Source: Ostreococcus lucimarinus CCE9901 (taxonomy: Eukaryota > Chlorophyta > Mamiellophyceae > Mamiellales > Bathycoccaceae). Taken from it: DNA of 64,000 nucleotides. Both the position numbers and the translations under genes were made by a program. The notes beneath the pieces are model-generated. The model ran no database searches and was not told where the DNA came from. It saw nothing but the letters and a program-made list of their open reading frames with translations. Shown piece by piece: positions 8,081 through 18,791 of the stretch. The stretch spans positions 248,001-312,000 of the forward strand of contig NC_009358.1 in NCBI RefSeq assembly GCF_000092065.1, in the 5' to 3' direction. The number at the start of each line of letters is the position of its first letter. Position 1 is the stretch's first letter.

Positions 8081-9823
8081 CTATCGTCGATACCTCGATC
8101 TCTTGAAGTTGACGTAGAGGTGGAAGATGCCGCGCTCAAAAGTGCATCGGAATCCTCGCTTGTGGCTGTATTCCCATTCCTTGTTCACGATCTTGAACGC
8201 GATATCCTCGTACGGTGGGCCCGCGGTGATTTTGAGCAAACACGTTTCGGCATTTGGCGAACCGTCGGGCTCGATTTTGTAAGAAGGCGCCTTGGTGGTG
8301 TCGATGAGGTCCGGGTAGAAGATGTTGAACTTGTACCCCTGCACAATCTTTGGAGGCGGATTTGACGAGTCATAGTGCGTTTGGTTGTACTTGTTCCACG
8401 AGTAGCCTGTGTGAACGCGATTGAAATACTTAGGCTTGCGTGGACGATATTTATCGTGCCACCAGTACGCCTGAGATTCCAACGCAACCTCGGCGGAGAA
8501 GTTTGCGTCGCCGTCTTCCGTGGCGCCCATCATGCGCTCGACCAAGTCTTTCGCTTTCTTATCCGCTTGCTTTTCGATGTCTTTAAAATCAGTCGTTCCA
8601 GTGATCAAATTGGCGAGGACACCAGTGTTGTGATGTGCGCCTCCCGCCTTTTTGAATGCGTTGTAAACATCTTCCTCTGTCTTACCTCGAAGCACCCGGT
8701 TCTCAGAGGTCACCTTTTTGAAGCGCGACATGCTCTTGATGCGTTCTTCCTCGCGAAAGCGAGTGAGATTGGCTTCTTCTTGGTCAATGTCGATTATTTC
8801 GATCCCATCCTCTACCTCTTGCAATCGCATCGGGGATAAAGAAGGATCAAACTCTGCCAACGCCGTGCGCTCCGGCTCGTCACCCGTGTCGTCCCACTCT
8901 CCACCATCGCGAGCATCATCGTCCGCTGTATGCTTTCCAAAGTCATCACCGAGCAAATCATCGTCGTCGTCATCTTCTTCAGCTGGTGCGGCGGTGATAA
9001 GCGATCGTGCCCGACCACCGTCTTCAATTTCTTCGCGCTCAAACTTGACCTTGAGCTCTTTGTGCGTCTCCTCGACAATCGCTCGCTTTTTGGCAAGTTT
9101 AACCCGCTGCAAAACCGCACCCCAGTATTCCACTTCACTCGCATCCGGGCCTTCAATTTGCTCGGAGATCTCACTCTCGAGCTCGGCTAATTCCGACGCA
9201 GATTTGCCGCCAACGATTTCTACGACGTCTTCGTCGATGTCGGCGTGCAAGCCCGTCGCCTCCGCGCGTTCGGACGTTTGCCCTCGCACCCGCGCGAGCT
9301 CGATCTCTGCGTTCTTCCGGTGTTCGTTCATCTCTTCCTCCGTCAACCCGATCAAAGCACTCCAAAATTCTCGCCTTTGCGCATTCTTCGTGTCGAGCTC
9401 GCGCAATTCTTCTAACTCCTTCCTCGTCTCCCCGAGCTCGTGCGCCGTCAACCCTTTCAACACCGTGAGCGGGTTCACGAACGCATCGAACTCGACGTAC
9501 GATTCCGCGAACACATTCCTGGAGATTAAATCGATCGCCTTCGCCCGCCCCTCCTTTATTCGTATGTCCGCTCGCACCTTGGCTTGCCGCAGGTGAAACT
9601 CGTTCTCCTTCTCCTCCAGCGCTTTCGCCTCTCCCTCGGCGCGCGATCGCTTGTGCGCGTCCATGGTCGCCAGCACGCTCGGTTGCCGTCTCGTCCAATC
9701 GCCTCCGTCGTCCGACGTCTTGGACTTGCGCCAATCCTCCGCCGTCGACCCCGCCGTCGACGCCCCGGCGCCGAAACGCGGTCGCCCCGCATCGTTCGCG
9801 GGCGGTGGCGGCACATCCTCCAT
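8081..9823 (-). CDS. CACTIN: Cactin (spliceosome-associated protein)
   Basis: The product has 580 residues from ATG 9823 (MEDVPPPPAND). The N-terminal half is charged and helical, with the cactin mid domain (FHLRQAKVRADIRIKEGRAKAIDLI...DAFVNPLTVLKGLT, then REFWSALIGLTEEEM). An acidic linker with an Asp run follows. The C-terminal cactus-binding domain is well conserved: KPKYFNRVHTGYSWNKYNQTHYD...PPKIVQGYKFNIFYPDL, ending in KRGFRCTFERGIFHLYVNFKRSRYRR-like sequence that closes at the stop, as in family members. Cactin is a nuclear factor associated with the spliceosomal C complex. It was first found as a cactus/IkB partner, a pathway absent in algae, so splicing is the likely role here. The gene shares its promoter with the SPPL gene. 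Confidence 0.93.
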   Translation of the reverse strand: MEDVPPPPANDAGRPRFGAGASTAGSTAEDWRKSKTSDDGGDWTRRQPSVLATMDAHKRSRAEGEAKALEEKENEFHLRQAKVRADIRIKEGRAKAIDLISRNVFAESYVEFDAFVNPLTVLKGLTAHELGETRKELEELRELDTKNAQRREFWSALIGLTEEEMNEHRKNAEIELARVRGQTSERAEATGLHADIDEDVVEIVGGKSASELAELESEISEQIEGPDASEVEYWGAVLQRVKLAKKRAIVEETHKELKVKFEREEIEDGGRARSLITAAPAEEDDDDDDLLGDDFGKHTADDDARDGGEWDDTGDEPERTALAEFDPSLSPMRLQEVEDGIEIIDIDQEEANLTRFREEERIKSMSRFKKVTSENRVLRGKTEEDVYNAFKKAGGAHHNTGVLANLITGTTDFKDIEKQADKKAKDLVERMMGATEDGDANFSAEVALESQAYWWHDKYRPRKPKYFNRVHTGYSWNKYNQTHYDSSNPPPKIVQGYKFNIFYPDLIDTTKAPSYKIEPDGSPNAETCLLKITAGPPYEDIAFKIVNKEWEYSHKRGFRCTFERGIFHLYVNFKRSRYRR

Positions 9824-10119
9824 GCGGCCGACGCGCCACGGGCGCGCGCGGGCTCTGGCTCGGCGCGGGGTCGCGGGGTCGTTGTCGTTGTCGTCGTTTG
9901 TTTCTTTTCTTTTCTCCGCCCCGACCCGGCGGTTTCGTCGCGCGCGCGCGGAGTCCGGGACGCCCAGACGTCGCGCGCGACGCAATCACGTCGCCCCGCC
10001 GCGCGGCGGTCGGGCGGTCGGGCTTTGAACACCCTCCGCGCGCGGGTCGGCACGTCGTCGCGCGTCGCGTCGGCGCGCGAAGTCGGCGCGAAGTCAGCGC
10101 GCGTCTCGCGACGAAACCG

Positions 10120-10166
10120 ATGGCGAGGGAAAGGACGCCGACGCGACGGACGCGACGGACGCGACG

Positions 10167-10208
<42 letters not shown>

Positions 10209-11793
10209 AAGGCGGACGCGATGGGCGGCGTGCGGGGCGATCGGGATTTTGACGTTTTTGACGACGCTCTTGGGGGCGAACGGAGAGCCGGAGTGCCAAG
10301 AACGAAGCGAAACGCGCGCGGTGGACGTAGAACTCGACACCGGGGCGTGGCAAACGATCGTCACGGGAGGGCTTGCGCTGTTCGGGGGGGACGTGGAGGC
10401 GAACGCGACGCTCGGGCCGTGGACGATTGGGGGGGCGAGCGCGGACGCCTACGGATGCGCGATCGGTAGCGTGGGAGACGATTTCACGGGTAAAGATGTC
10501 TTGGTCGTGAAGCGAGGGGAGTGTGAGTTCTACGAGAAGGCTAGGGTGGCGCAAGACGTCGGAGCAAAGGCGGTCTTTGTGGTGAGCGATGGGGAAGACT
10601 TCACCGCGATGACGTGCAACGAGGATCAGAAACTGGATGTCGTGACCGTTTTAGTGACGGGAACGACTGGACAGGCGATCCTCGATGCCACCACGGAAGT
10701 GGGCGCGACGATTACGATCGCACGCTCCGACGCACTGCCGAGACAGTTTGATTTCTTGGCCTCTGCGGCTCTCGTTGCGTTGGCCCTCGCTACCATCGCC
10801 CTCGGTGGAAGGTGGTCGTTGAAGGACAAACGAGCCGTCGTGAGCTCAAAACGTGATGATGATGACATCGACGATAGTAGTGACGGAGGAGAAGCCCATG
10901 AGGGCATCGAGATAAACGAGTACAGCGCGTTTTGGTTCGTCATCATGGCGTCAGCGGTCTTACTCATCTTGTTTTATTCCATGCAACATTGGGTATTCGT
11001 GGTGATGAGACTGGTGTTTTCTTTCGCTTCCTTCCAAGGATTGTACGTGATATGTTTCGAGGCGTTGATGTCGAGACGAAAGTCGACCTCGAGGGATTCA
11101 AGAGTGCTGTTGCCCATCGTCGGCTCAGTTCACCTTTTGGCCATTCCGGCGGCTGTATTCGCTGGCTTAATCGTTGCCACGTGGCTTATATTCCGGCAAG
11201 CCACGTGGGCTTGGATGTTGCAGGATATCATGGGTTTGTCATTCTTGGTAAACGTGTTGCGTTTGGTGCATCTGCCCAACTTCAAGGTGGCCACCATACT
11301 TTTATGTTGCGCGATGTTGTACGACATCTTCTGGGTCTACGTTCAGCCACATTTGTTCGGTAAGAAGAGCGTGATGGTCGCCGTTGCGCGCGGCGGAGAT
11401 GAAGGTGAAAGTTTACCGATGCTATTTTTATTCCCGAGAGCTTCAAGTCCAGGGGATTTCTCCATGCTGGGGTACGGCGACGTCATCCTTCCCGGTTTAC
11501 TCATCGTGCACAACTTGTTGTTTGACAACAGAAAGCGCAATTTTTCGGATACCAGGTACTATTACTTCTTCTGGAGTATGGTTGCATACGTTGTCGGGAT
11601 GTGCTTGACGTTCACGGCGCTTTATTTTGAGGTTGGAGGCCAAGGTGGACAACCAGCGTTGACGTATTTAGTTCCCACCGTCGTCGGGACGACGGGAATT
11701 TTAGCGTGGAAGCACGACGATTTATCAGACATGTGGTACGGTGTCGACGATGATTACTCGGCATTACCATCGGAGTCCCAATCTATATTGTAA
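10120..11793 (+). CDS. SPPL: Signal peptide peptidase-like intramembrane aspartyl protease with PA domain
   Basis: The product has 557 residues. The start at 10120 gives a basic leader with an unusual run of 13 Thr (residues 17-29) before a hydrophobic signal segment (WAACGAIGILTFLTTLLG). A luminal protease-associated domain spans about 60-200. Nine TM segments follow. The catalytic aspartates are Asp402 in YDIFWVY and Asp454 in GYGD (usually GxGD), and the PAL motif is at 512-514 (QPALTYLVP). SPPL proteases cleave type II membrane proteins within the bilayer in Golgi, endosome or vacuole membranes. The acidic cytosolic loop at 245-265 is low complexity. Everything needed for activity is present. 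Confidence 0.93.
10168..10206 (+). repeat. (ACG)n tract coding for a Thr run
   Basis: Thirteen perfect acg codons in the 5' end of the SPPL frame encode residues 17-29 (all Thr). A similar tract occurs at the start of the Cys-rich plastid gene near 1212-1263. Confidence 0.9.
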
Positions 11794-11923
11794 AAAGTAA
11801 GATACACGTAGTTGCGTAGAAACAACCGCACCACTCCACGCGCTCGTGAACGCCTCTCGCGCAGAGAACCTGCATTGTGCCGCTCGTTCGTGCCGTAACC
11901 GGGATCTCGCGCGGTAATGCGTG

Positions 11924-12265
11924 ATGAATAGAGACAAAGCGCGACAAGGTCTTAGAGCACCGACTCTGGGCGGTGCGACGAAAGAAGATACCCCCATTGC
12001 GCGTCGCGTCGCGTTCCTCCGCGAAGCCGCCCAAGCGTACGTCGAAGACATTCCCGAATTGTCGGCGTGGTTGAGCATGTCAGCGACTACTTTAGCGCGA
12101 GAAAACGAGCTATCGCGAACGCAAATAAACGCATACGGGTCTTGTCCAGCGTGTGGCTTACCCAAAGACTCTGAAGAGATCAGTTGTCGACTGTGTGGTT
12201 CTCTGCTGAAGAAGAAACAACGCCGTGCGACCAAGGATAGTAGACGAGCGCACGGGAGTAGTTAA
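11924..12265 (+). CDS. Small zinc-ribbon protein, possibly RNase P/MRP Rpr2/Rpp21/SNM1 family
   Basis: The product has 113 residues from ATG 11924. A helical segment with RRVAFLREAAQAYVEDIPELSAWLSMSATTLARENELS precedes a two-knuckle zinc ribbon, CPAC...CRLC (Cys 73, 76, 87 and 90 approximately). A basic tail (KKKQRRATKDSRR) follows. A helix-rich N-terminus, then a Cys pair and basic residues recalls Rpr2/Rpp21/SNM1 RNA-binding subunits. The spacing is not a clear match, so the function is tentative. The gene is convergent with galactokinase and starts about 130 bases after the SPPL stop. Confidence 0.55.
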   Translation: MNRDKARQGLRAPTLGGATKEDTPIARRVAFLREAAQAYVEDIPELSAWLSMSATTLARENELSRTQINAYGSCPACGLPKDSEEISCRLCGSLLKKKQRRATKDSRRAHGSS

Positions 12266-12349
12266 AGTACTTGTTTAGGGACATATGTATGAAAAGTAGA
12301 CGATGCATAGTATCACATATTTCATGTTCGGCACGTATCAAATACCGAT

Positions 12350-13816
12350 CTAAGCGAACGAAACGCCTTTCAAAATTGCCGCACCAGAGCTGGGCAGCGT
12401 TGCGAAGAGCGTCGTCGCCATATTGTCAGCAGAAATAAGGCCCGCAGCGATGCGAGAAGAGTAGAAAGACTCGTGCACCGCTTTCAGAACACTCTCTACC
12501 GCATCCTTGGCGACAATTGCTACGGCACAACCGCCCCAACCAGCACCAGTAAGACGCGCGCCCAGAGCACCCGCCGCTCTAAATGCATCCACGAGTTCAT
12601 CCAGCTCCGCGCAAGAGCACTCGTACAGGGCTCTACAAGATTCGTGGCTACCATTCATGTACACGCCCAGCTCCGTTGGGTCGACCTTCATCGCGCACGC
12701 CGCAGCGAACAAGTGCACACGACCGGCCTCGGAGTAGACGTGCAACGTCCGCGCCAGAAGCTTATATCCCTTCTCGTTGTGACTCAAGACCAACTTCGAC
12801 GCTGGTGAAGAGAAGACGTCCATGAATGCTTCTACTCCTATGAGTTCTTCAATCTCTCTTGCATCGTAGTATCCCTCGTGCAAATGTTCCTCGGCCGCAG
12901 CCTTAGCGGCAGACATGGAGCCGACAAAGTCTTCGATTTCCTTGAGCGTCTCTATTTTTGACGCTTCTTCCGCGTTCATACCTAGCTTTAAACCTAAAAT
13001 AATCGCCGCAAGACGGCACTCTACGACGCGCAAATTATAGCGCTCGTGTGCGGTCTCCGCTTTGTTGCTCACTGCGAGGCAGTTGCCTATGATGAACGCC
13101 GCTTCCTCCGGAAGGTTGACGTCGTTGGTGCTTATGGGATTGAAATCGACCAATTTTGCCACACCAGCTTCGCCCATGATGGAAATAGCTTGATCCATAC
13201 CCCCCGACTGCGTTCCTGAGTATCGTTCGCACTTGCACGTGAAGTCAGCAATTTCACCTTGAGTGAAATTCAATCCTAGCGCGTGCATCACCGCCACCGC
13301 CACGGCGCAGCACAACGCCGAGGACGAACTCAAACCGCTTCCAGTGGGTACCGTGCCGTCGACGATGATGTCCAACCCAACGGGGGCGGGTGATGCCTTA
13401 TCGCTCTCTTTCAAGAAATCGAACACCCCCTTGTAGCCGCACATGACGTAATTCGTCCAGTGCAAAGACGCCGCGTCCACGTCTTGTTCGGGCGAGCTCT
13501 CGAATGTCTTCGGCGTGTACTTTTCGTTCGTGTTCCCGACCGCGATCTTCCCCGAACTCGCATTCACGGAGATGGCGACGATAGTGTCGAGCCCGATCGC
13601 CATCGGCAGCACGGAGTACCCCTCGTAATCGATGTGTTCGCCGATTAAATTCACTCGTCCCGGCGACCTCGCGAACGCGTCCGGCTCGCGTCCGTACGCC
13701 TTCACGAACGCATCGCGCACCGTCGCGTACCGCGCGCGCGTGTGCGTCTCCAGCGACGCGGCGTCATATATCTCTTCTAACGAGCTCACCACTCGCACCT
13801 CATCATCCGTCCCCAT
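12350..13816 (-). CDS. GALK: Galactokinase, plant GAL1 / GALK2-type
   Basis: The product has 488 residues. This GHMP-family kinase phosphorylates galactose (or a related sugar) at O1 in the Leloir or salvage pathway in the cytosol. The galactokinase signature GRVNLIGEHIDYEGYSVLPMAI is at 53-74. The ATP-binding GHMP loop GTVPTGSGLSSSSA is at 155-168. The catalytic-Asp region SGGMDQAIS lies near 204-212, and the C-terminal GHMP motif ARLTGAGWGGCAVA is near 425-440. The EHIDY...GYSVLPMAI form is the plant/GALK2 type and not GALK1 (EHTDYN). GALK2 enzymes prefer GalNAc, so substrate choice is open. The start at 13816 is the first ATG and agrees with family length. Confidence 0.94.
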   Translation of the reverse strand: MGTDDEVRVVSSLEEIYDAASLETHTRARYATVRDAFVKAYGREPDAFARSPGRVNLIGEHIDYEGYSVLPMAIGLDTIVAISVNASSGKIAVGNTNEKYTPKTFESSPEQDVDAASLHWTNYVMCGYKGVFDFLKESDKASPAPVGLDIIVDGTVPTGSGLSSSSALCCAVAVAVMHALGLNFTQGEIADFTCKCERYSGTQSGGMDQAISIMGEAGVAKLVDFNPISTNDVNLPEEAAFIIGNCLAVSNKAETAHERYNLRVVECRLAAIILGLKLGMNAEEASKIETLKEIEDFVGSMSAAKAAAEEHLHEGYYDAREIEELIGVEAFMDVFSSPASKLVLSHNEKGYKLLARTLHVYSEAGRVHLFAAACAMKVDPTELGVYMNGSHESCRALYECSCAELDELVDAFRAAGALGARLTGAGWGGCAVAIVAKDAVESVLKAVHESFYSSRIAAGLISADNMATTLFATLPSSGAAILKGVSFA

Positions 13817-14467
13817 GCTCGCCGTCTCGCGCGCGCGATTGCGACGGCACGCGGCGCGTCGCGCGCGCTCGGCGCCAACGCGTCCGTCGCGCGCGGTGCC
13901 GTTTTCATTTTTACGTTTGCCGCGTCGGCTGTTTTTTACGCATTCAACGACACGATACCGCCATCAAGCGCACACCAGGGTTCAACCTCGCCCCTCCAGA
14001 TGCGCTGAAAATCCCGCGTCGCCGTCTTCGAATGCCGACCGCCGACCGAGGCGCGGGCGAAACGAGTGACGGAGGACGTTCGAGGCGACGCGACGCGACG
14101 CGACCGCGCGCGCCGCACAGTTGCTCGCACGACCGCGTCGGGCGCACGGAGCGAAGCGATCTGACGCGTGAACGACGAACGCGTCGACGAACGCGAACGG
14201 CGCGAGCGCGGACGATCGAGCGCGAGCGCGATCGTCGTCGAAGCGCGCGCGAATTCGCGCTTGGAACGACTGGATCCCACGCTCGAGCGATCTTGGGGGG
14301 ATTTAAGGCGCGAGTTTGAGGCGCTTTAGGACGCAAATTCACAGCGTCACGGAGGAGGTCGATATCGGTCACGTCGCATCGCGCGCGTTCGCATCGCACG
14401 TCAGTCGCGACCGAACACGGACGTCGGATCGTCAACCGCACATCATCTTGATTTCGGCTCGGCGACC
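13817..14467. other. Long divergent promoter region, galactokinase / bZIP
   Basis: These 651 bases between two divergent starts consist of strongly gcgcgacg-type sequence. A minus-strand frame ends at 13936 with a less Arg-biased tail (RDFQRIWRGEVEPW), but no family is recognised. A tttaag-containing AT-richer point is at about 14301-14306. No RNA gene or clear repeat was seen. Confidence 0.5.
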
Positions 14468-15235
14468 ATGGCGAAGAGTGCCGAGGTCGTTCTATCCGCT
14501 CTCGATGAGTCCATCAAGACGGCTAGCGTGAGCGAATTGGCGAAAATGGGCATCACAATCGAGGGTCTGAGCGATGATATGGACGCGAAGGAGCGTGAGA
14601 AACTGTTGAGGATGTACCGACGCAAGATCGCGAATCGCGAGTCTGCCAAGCGTTCAAAGATTAGGAAGAAGGCTGAGGACGCAAAACTGCTCTCCGCCGC
14701 AGAGACTCTGCTGCAGGACAGTGCCAGCATGCGTAAAACGATCACGGACTTGCAGAAGAAGGTCGACACATTGTACGCCGAAAACGTCAAGCTTCGGATG
14801 AAATTGGGCGAGAAAGTTTCGGAAGACACCGGGCCTTCGATGAAACCGGTCAACCTGCCTCCTGAAGTGGAACCACCGAGTCTGGTCATGAAAGAAGCTC
14901 GAAAGAAAAAGCGGGGCATGCTCAAATCAATGTCTGATTCGTCCATCGCCACTACTTTTGAAGAAGAGACTCGCGCTTTGCCCATAGAAGAACCTTCAAA
15001 AGTGACGAAGCGCGCCAAAGGCAAGCGTGCCACCATCAACGAGCCCAACCCTCTATTGACGCAAGACCAACTTAATTACCTCAACCACCCAGATGACTCT
15101 GGATATGTTCTTCAAAGCTTCTTGATGAATGATTCCAATCGTCCTGGAACTGACTCTCCTTTTTTCACAGACAACTATGCGATGTACGACTTTCAAGACG
15201 GCGAAGTTGTCGATGACGGTGTTCCTTTCTTCTGA
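14468..15235 (+). CDS. bZIP transcription factor
   Basis: The product has 255 residues from ATG 14468. The basic region at about 50-72 reads MYRRKIANRESAKRSKIRKKAED, with the NxxxAxxSK core of plant bZIPs (Asn, Ala, Ser, Lys in register). A leucine zipper of about five heptads follows (LLSAAETLLQDSASM...LQKKVDTLYAENVKLRMKL). The C-terminal ~130 residues are low-order and acidic, with Phe/Tyr/Asp near the end (DNYAMYDFQDGEVVDDGVPFF), suitable for an activation domain. bZIP factors bind ACGT-core sites as dimers in the nucleus. The target pathway cannot be inferred. An unusually long upstream region suggests more regulation than its neighbours have. Confidence 0.9.
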   Translation: MAKSAEVVLSALDESIKTASVSELAKMGITIEGLSDDMDAKEREKLLRMYRRKIANRESAKRSKIRKKAEDAKLLSAAETLLQDSASMRKTITDLQKKVDTLYAENVKLRMKLGEKVSEDTGPSMKPVNLPPEVEPPSLVMKEARKKKRGMLKSMSDSSIATTFEEETRALPIEEPSKVTKRAKGKRATINEPNPLLTQDQLNYLNHPDDSGYVLQSFLMNDSNRPGTDSPFFTDNYAMYDFQDGEVVDDGVPFF

Positions 15236-15685
15236 CGATTGATGAACGAAGACTTCCATCATTCCATGTTATTTCCACGTTTCTGTAAAAAACTACGGGG
15301 AATTCGTCAAATATTCTGAACAAGAGAGAGATTCTGACGCCCCGTGGCAATAAATCTGCTTTGTAAACTAAAACAGTGCACGCCAAAAAATCAAGAGCTC
15401 ACTCGCGTAATTTTTTTTCTTGTCTTTCATAATTTTACATGGCACTACAGGTAAGTGCTAATCCCTCACCGGCTGGGTGGTTCTCGCGCATCCCTCGCCT
15501 CCTTGCATGTCGATACGTATCCCTCGCGCGCGCTTTCGCGTGCGCAAGTGAAAAGGTGTTGACAGGGACCCTGCGCTCGGCGATATGCGGGAGTTGCGCA
15601 CTTTGTGTGTGTATGTTCATTCACAAATTATTTATACTAGATGCGATCGTTCGGGATAAAGACAAGAGACTAAAGTGTGACGGAT
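15236..15685. other. Long convergent intergenic region
   Basis: These 450 bases lie between the 3' ends of the bZIP and threonine synthase genes, unusually long for this genome. The first part is AT-rich (T8 run at 15412-15419). A plus-strand frame (ATG 15439 to 15708) could encode 89 residues with several Cys, but it overlaps the threonine synthase end and resembles no family. A caggtaagtg at 15448-15457 would make a strong 5' splice site. Confidence 0.45.
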
Positions 15686-17630
<1,945 letters not shown>

Positions 17631-17948
17631 ATGTTGACGGTGACGATGAAGACGGCGACGATGCAGACGACGCGAGCGGTGGTGAAACGTGACACCACTC
17701 GTGCTCGCGGTGTCGCGCGAGTGACGAAACGAGGGCGCGACGGCGTGCGCGCGCGGGCGACGCAAGACGGTAAGAACGGGCCGAAGAAGCTCACGAGGGA
17801 GAATGAAAAGGAGGCGTGGTTGAGCGAGATGGAGCGCGAGGGGGCGAATCCGTTGAAGGATCCCATGGCGTTGATTGGGATCGGTGGAATCATGGTGCCG
17901 TTTATCATCTTGGCCATCGCCTCCGCGGCGGGTTTCATCGGGCAGTGA
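17631..17948 (+). CDS. Small plastid-targeted single-TM membrane protein, unknown
   Basis: The product has 105 residues from ATG 17631 (MLTVTMKTATMQ). The first ~45 residues are Thr/Arg/Val rich without acidic residues, fitting a transit peptide. The mature part is DGKNGPKKLTRENEKEAWLSEMEREGANPLKDP, then one hydrophobic helix near the C-terminus (ALIGIGGIMVPFIILAIASAAGFIG). The segment NPLKDPMALIG ahead of the helix looks conserved in style with small thylakoid proteins, but I do not recognise the family. Alternative upstream starts in this frame lack transit-like features. Confidence 0.65.
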   Translation: MLTVTMKTATMQTTRAVVKRDTTRARGVARVTKRGRDGVRARATQDGKNGPKKLTRENEKEAWLSEMEREGANPLKDPMALIGIGGIMVPFIILAIASAAGFIGQ

Positions 17949-18071
17949 GCGAAACGAGAGAGGGTGGATAGAGTGCAAGAGCGAGCGCGTTGTTTTCAAA
18001 CTTGATGTGATACGTACAATTTTTATATTATTATTGATCCGAAGGATGCGATCGCGCGGTACAATTTGGTT

Positions 18072-18623
18072 TTACACGAGGGATGTCTTCGTATCCTCGG
18101 TCTCTGGGGTGAAATCATTCAGGCTTTCAAGCCAGGCGTGGAATTCGAGCGAACCGCGACGCTCAGTCGGCGTCGCGCGTGTCTCCGTTTCTGGCTTCTT
18201 TTTCTCGCCACGTTCACGCGAACGCGCGCTGTCGCCCGCTACTGATACAGTGCATATTGATTCATTTCTGTCGTCGTCGTCGAGGATGATATCGAACAAA
18301 TCAACATCCAAGTAACGGTCGTCGTTCGCGGGCGCCAAGGCGACGTCGTCCCAGCGCGTCGCCAACAGAACCTCTTCGGGAGCGATCCAGTCCACGAACG
18401 CGCGCTCGAGCTCTAACTGTGCGGATAAATCACAATTTTCATCCGCGCGCGCTGGCTCCCCACCCATCGCGTCTTCAAGTCGCTCGTCGTCGCCCCCCGC
18501 CCCTCGTCGCTCGCTCTCCGCGCCAGCCTCCGTCGCGTCCGCGGCGCCTTCAAACATCTCGCTCACGAGGAACTTGGCGCACGCCGCGTTCACGCCCTTT
18601 AATTTCCCATCTCGTTTTCCCAT
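18072..18623 (-). CDS. Acidic protein of unknown function
   Basis: The product has 183 residues from ATG 18623. It starts MGKRDGKLKGVNAACAKFLVSEMFEGA, an amphipathic stretch. A strongly acidic middle follows: ENCDLSAQLELERAFVDWIAPEEVLLATRWDDVALAPANDDRYLDVDLFDIILDDDD. A Ser/Arg-rich segment comes next, then EFHAWLESLNDFTPETED at the end. No domain is recognised. The acidic-plus-aromatic composition could suit a regulatory or transactivating protein, but that is speculation. It fits the gap between a convergent gene ending at 17948 and the divergent eRF3 start. The reading frame runs much further upstream without a plausible start. Confidence 0.5.
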   Translation of the reverse strand: MGKRDGKLKGVNAACAKFLVSEMFEGAADATEAGAESERRGAGGDDERLEDAMGGEPARADENCDLSAQLELERAFVDWIAPEEVLLATRWDDVALAPANDDRYLDVDLFDIILDDDDRNESICTVSVAGDSARSRERGEKKKPETETRATPTERRGSLEFHAWLESLNDFTPETEDTKTSLV

Positions 18624-18791
18624 CGCTTCGCCCTCGTCGCCCTCGTCGTCGCGTCCGCGCGTGCGGTCGGCGCGTCGAATTGGTTTACAAAAAATATCAT
18701 CGCGTAACGACGAAAAACGCACGCCCTTCGCGCACGCCACCAATTCGCGCCGTGACGCCGCGATCCGCGCGTCGCCCCGCACTCGGCGACG

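Noticed and set aside
9171-10554. Two overlapping minus-strand frames of 332-397 codons upstream of cactin
   Set aside because: Arg-rich low-complexity translations opposite or out of frame with cactin and the SPPL gene; no domains.
15440-15460. Reverse complement of caggtaagt resembles the 5' end of U1 snRNA (acttacctg)
   Set aside because: Sequence downstream on that strand has no U1 stem-loops or Sm site. It is just a splice-donor-like sequence.
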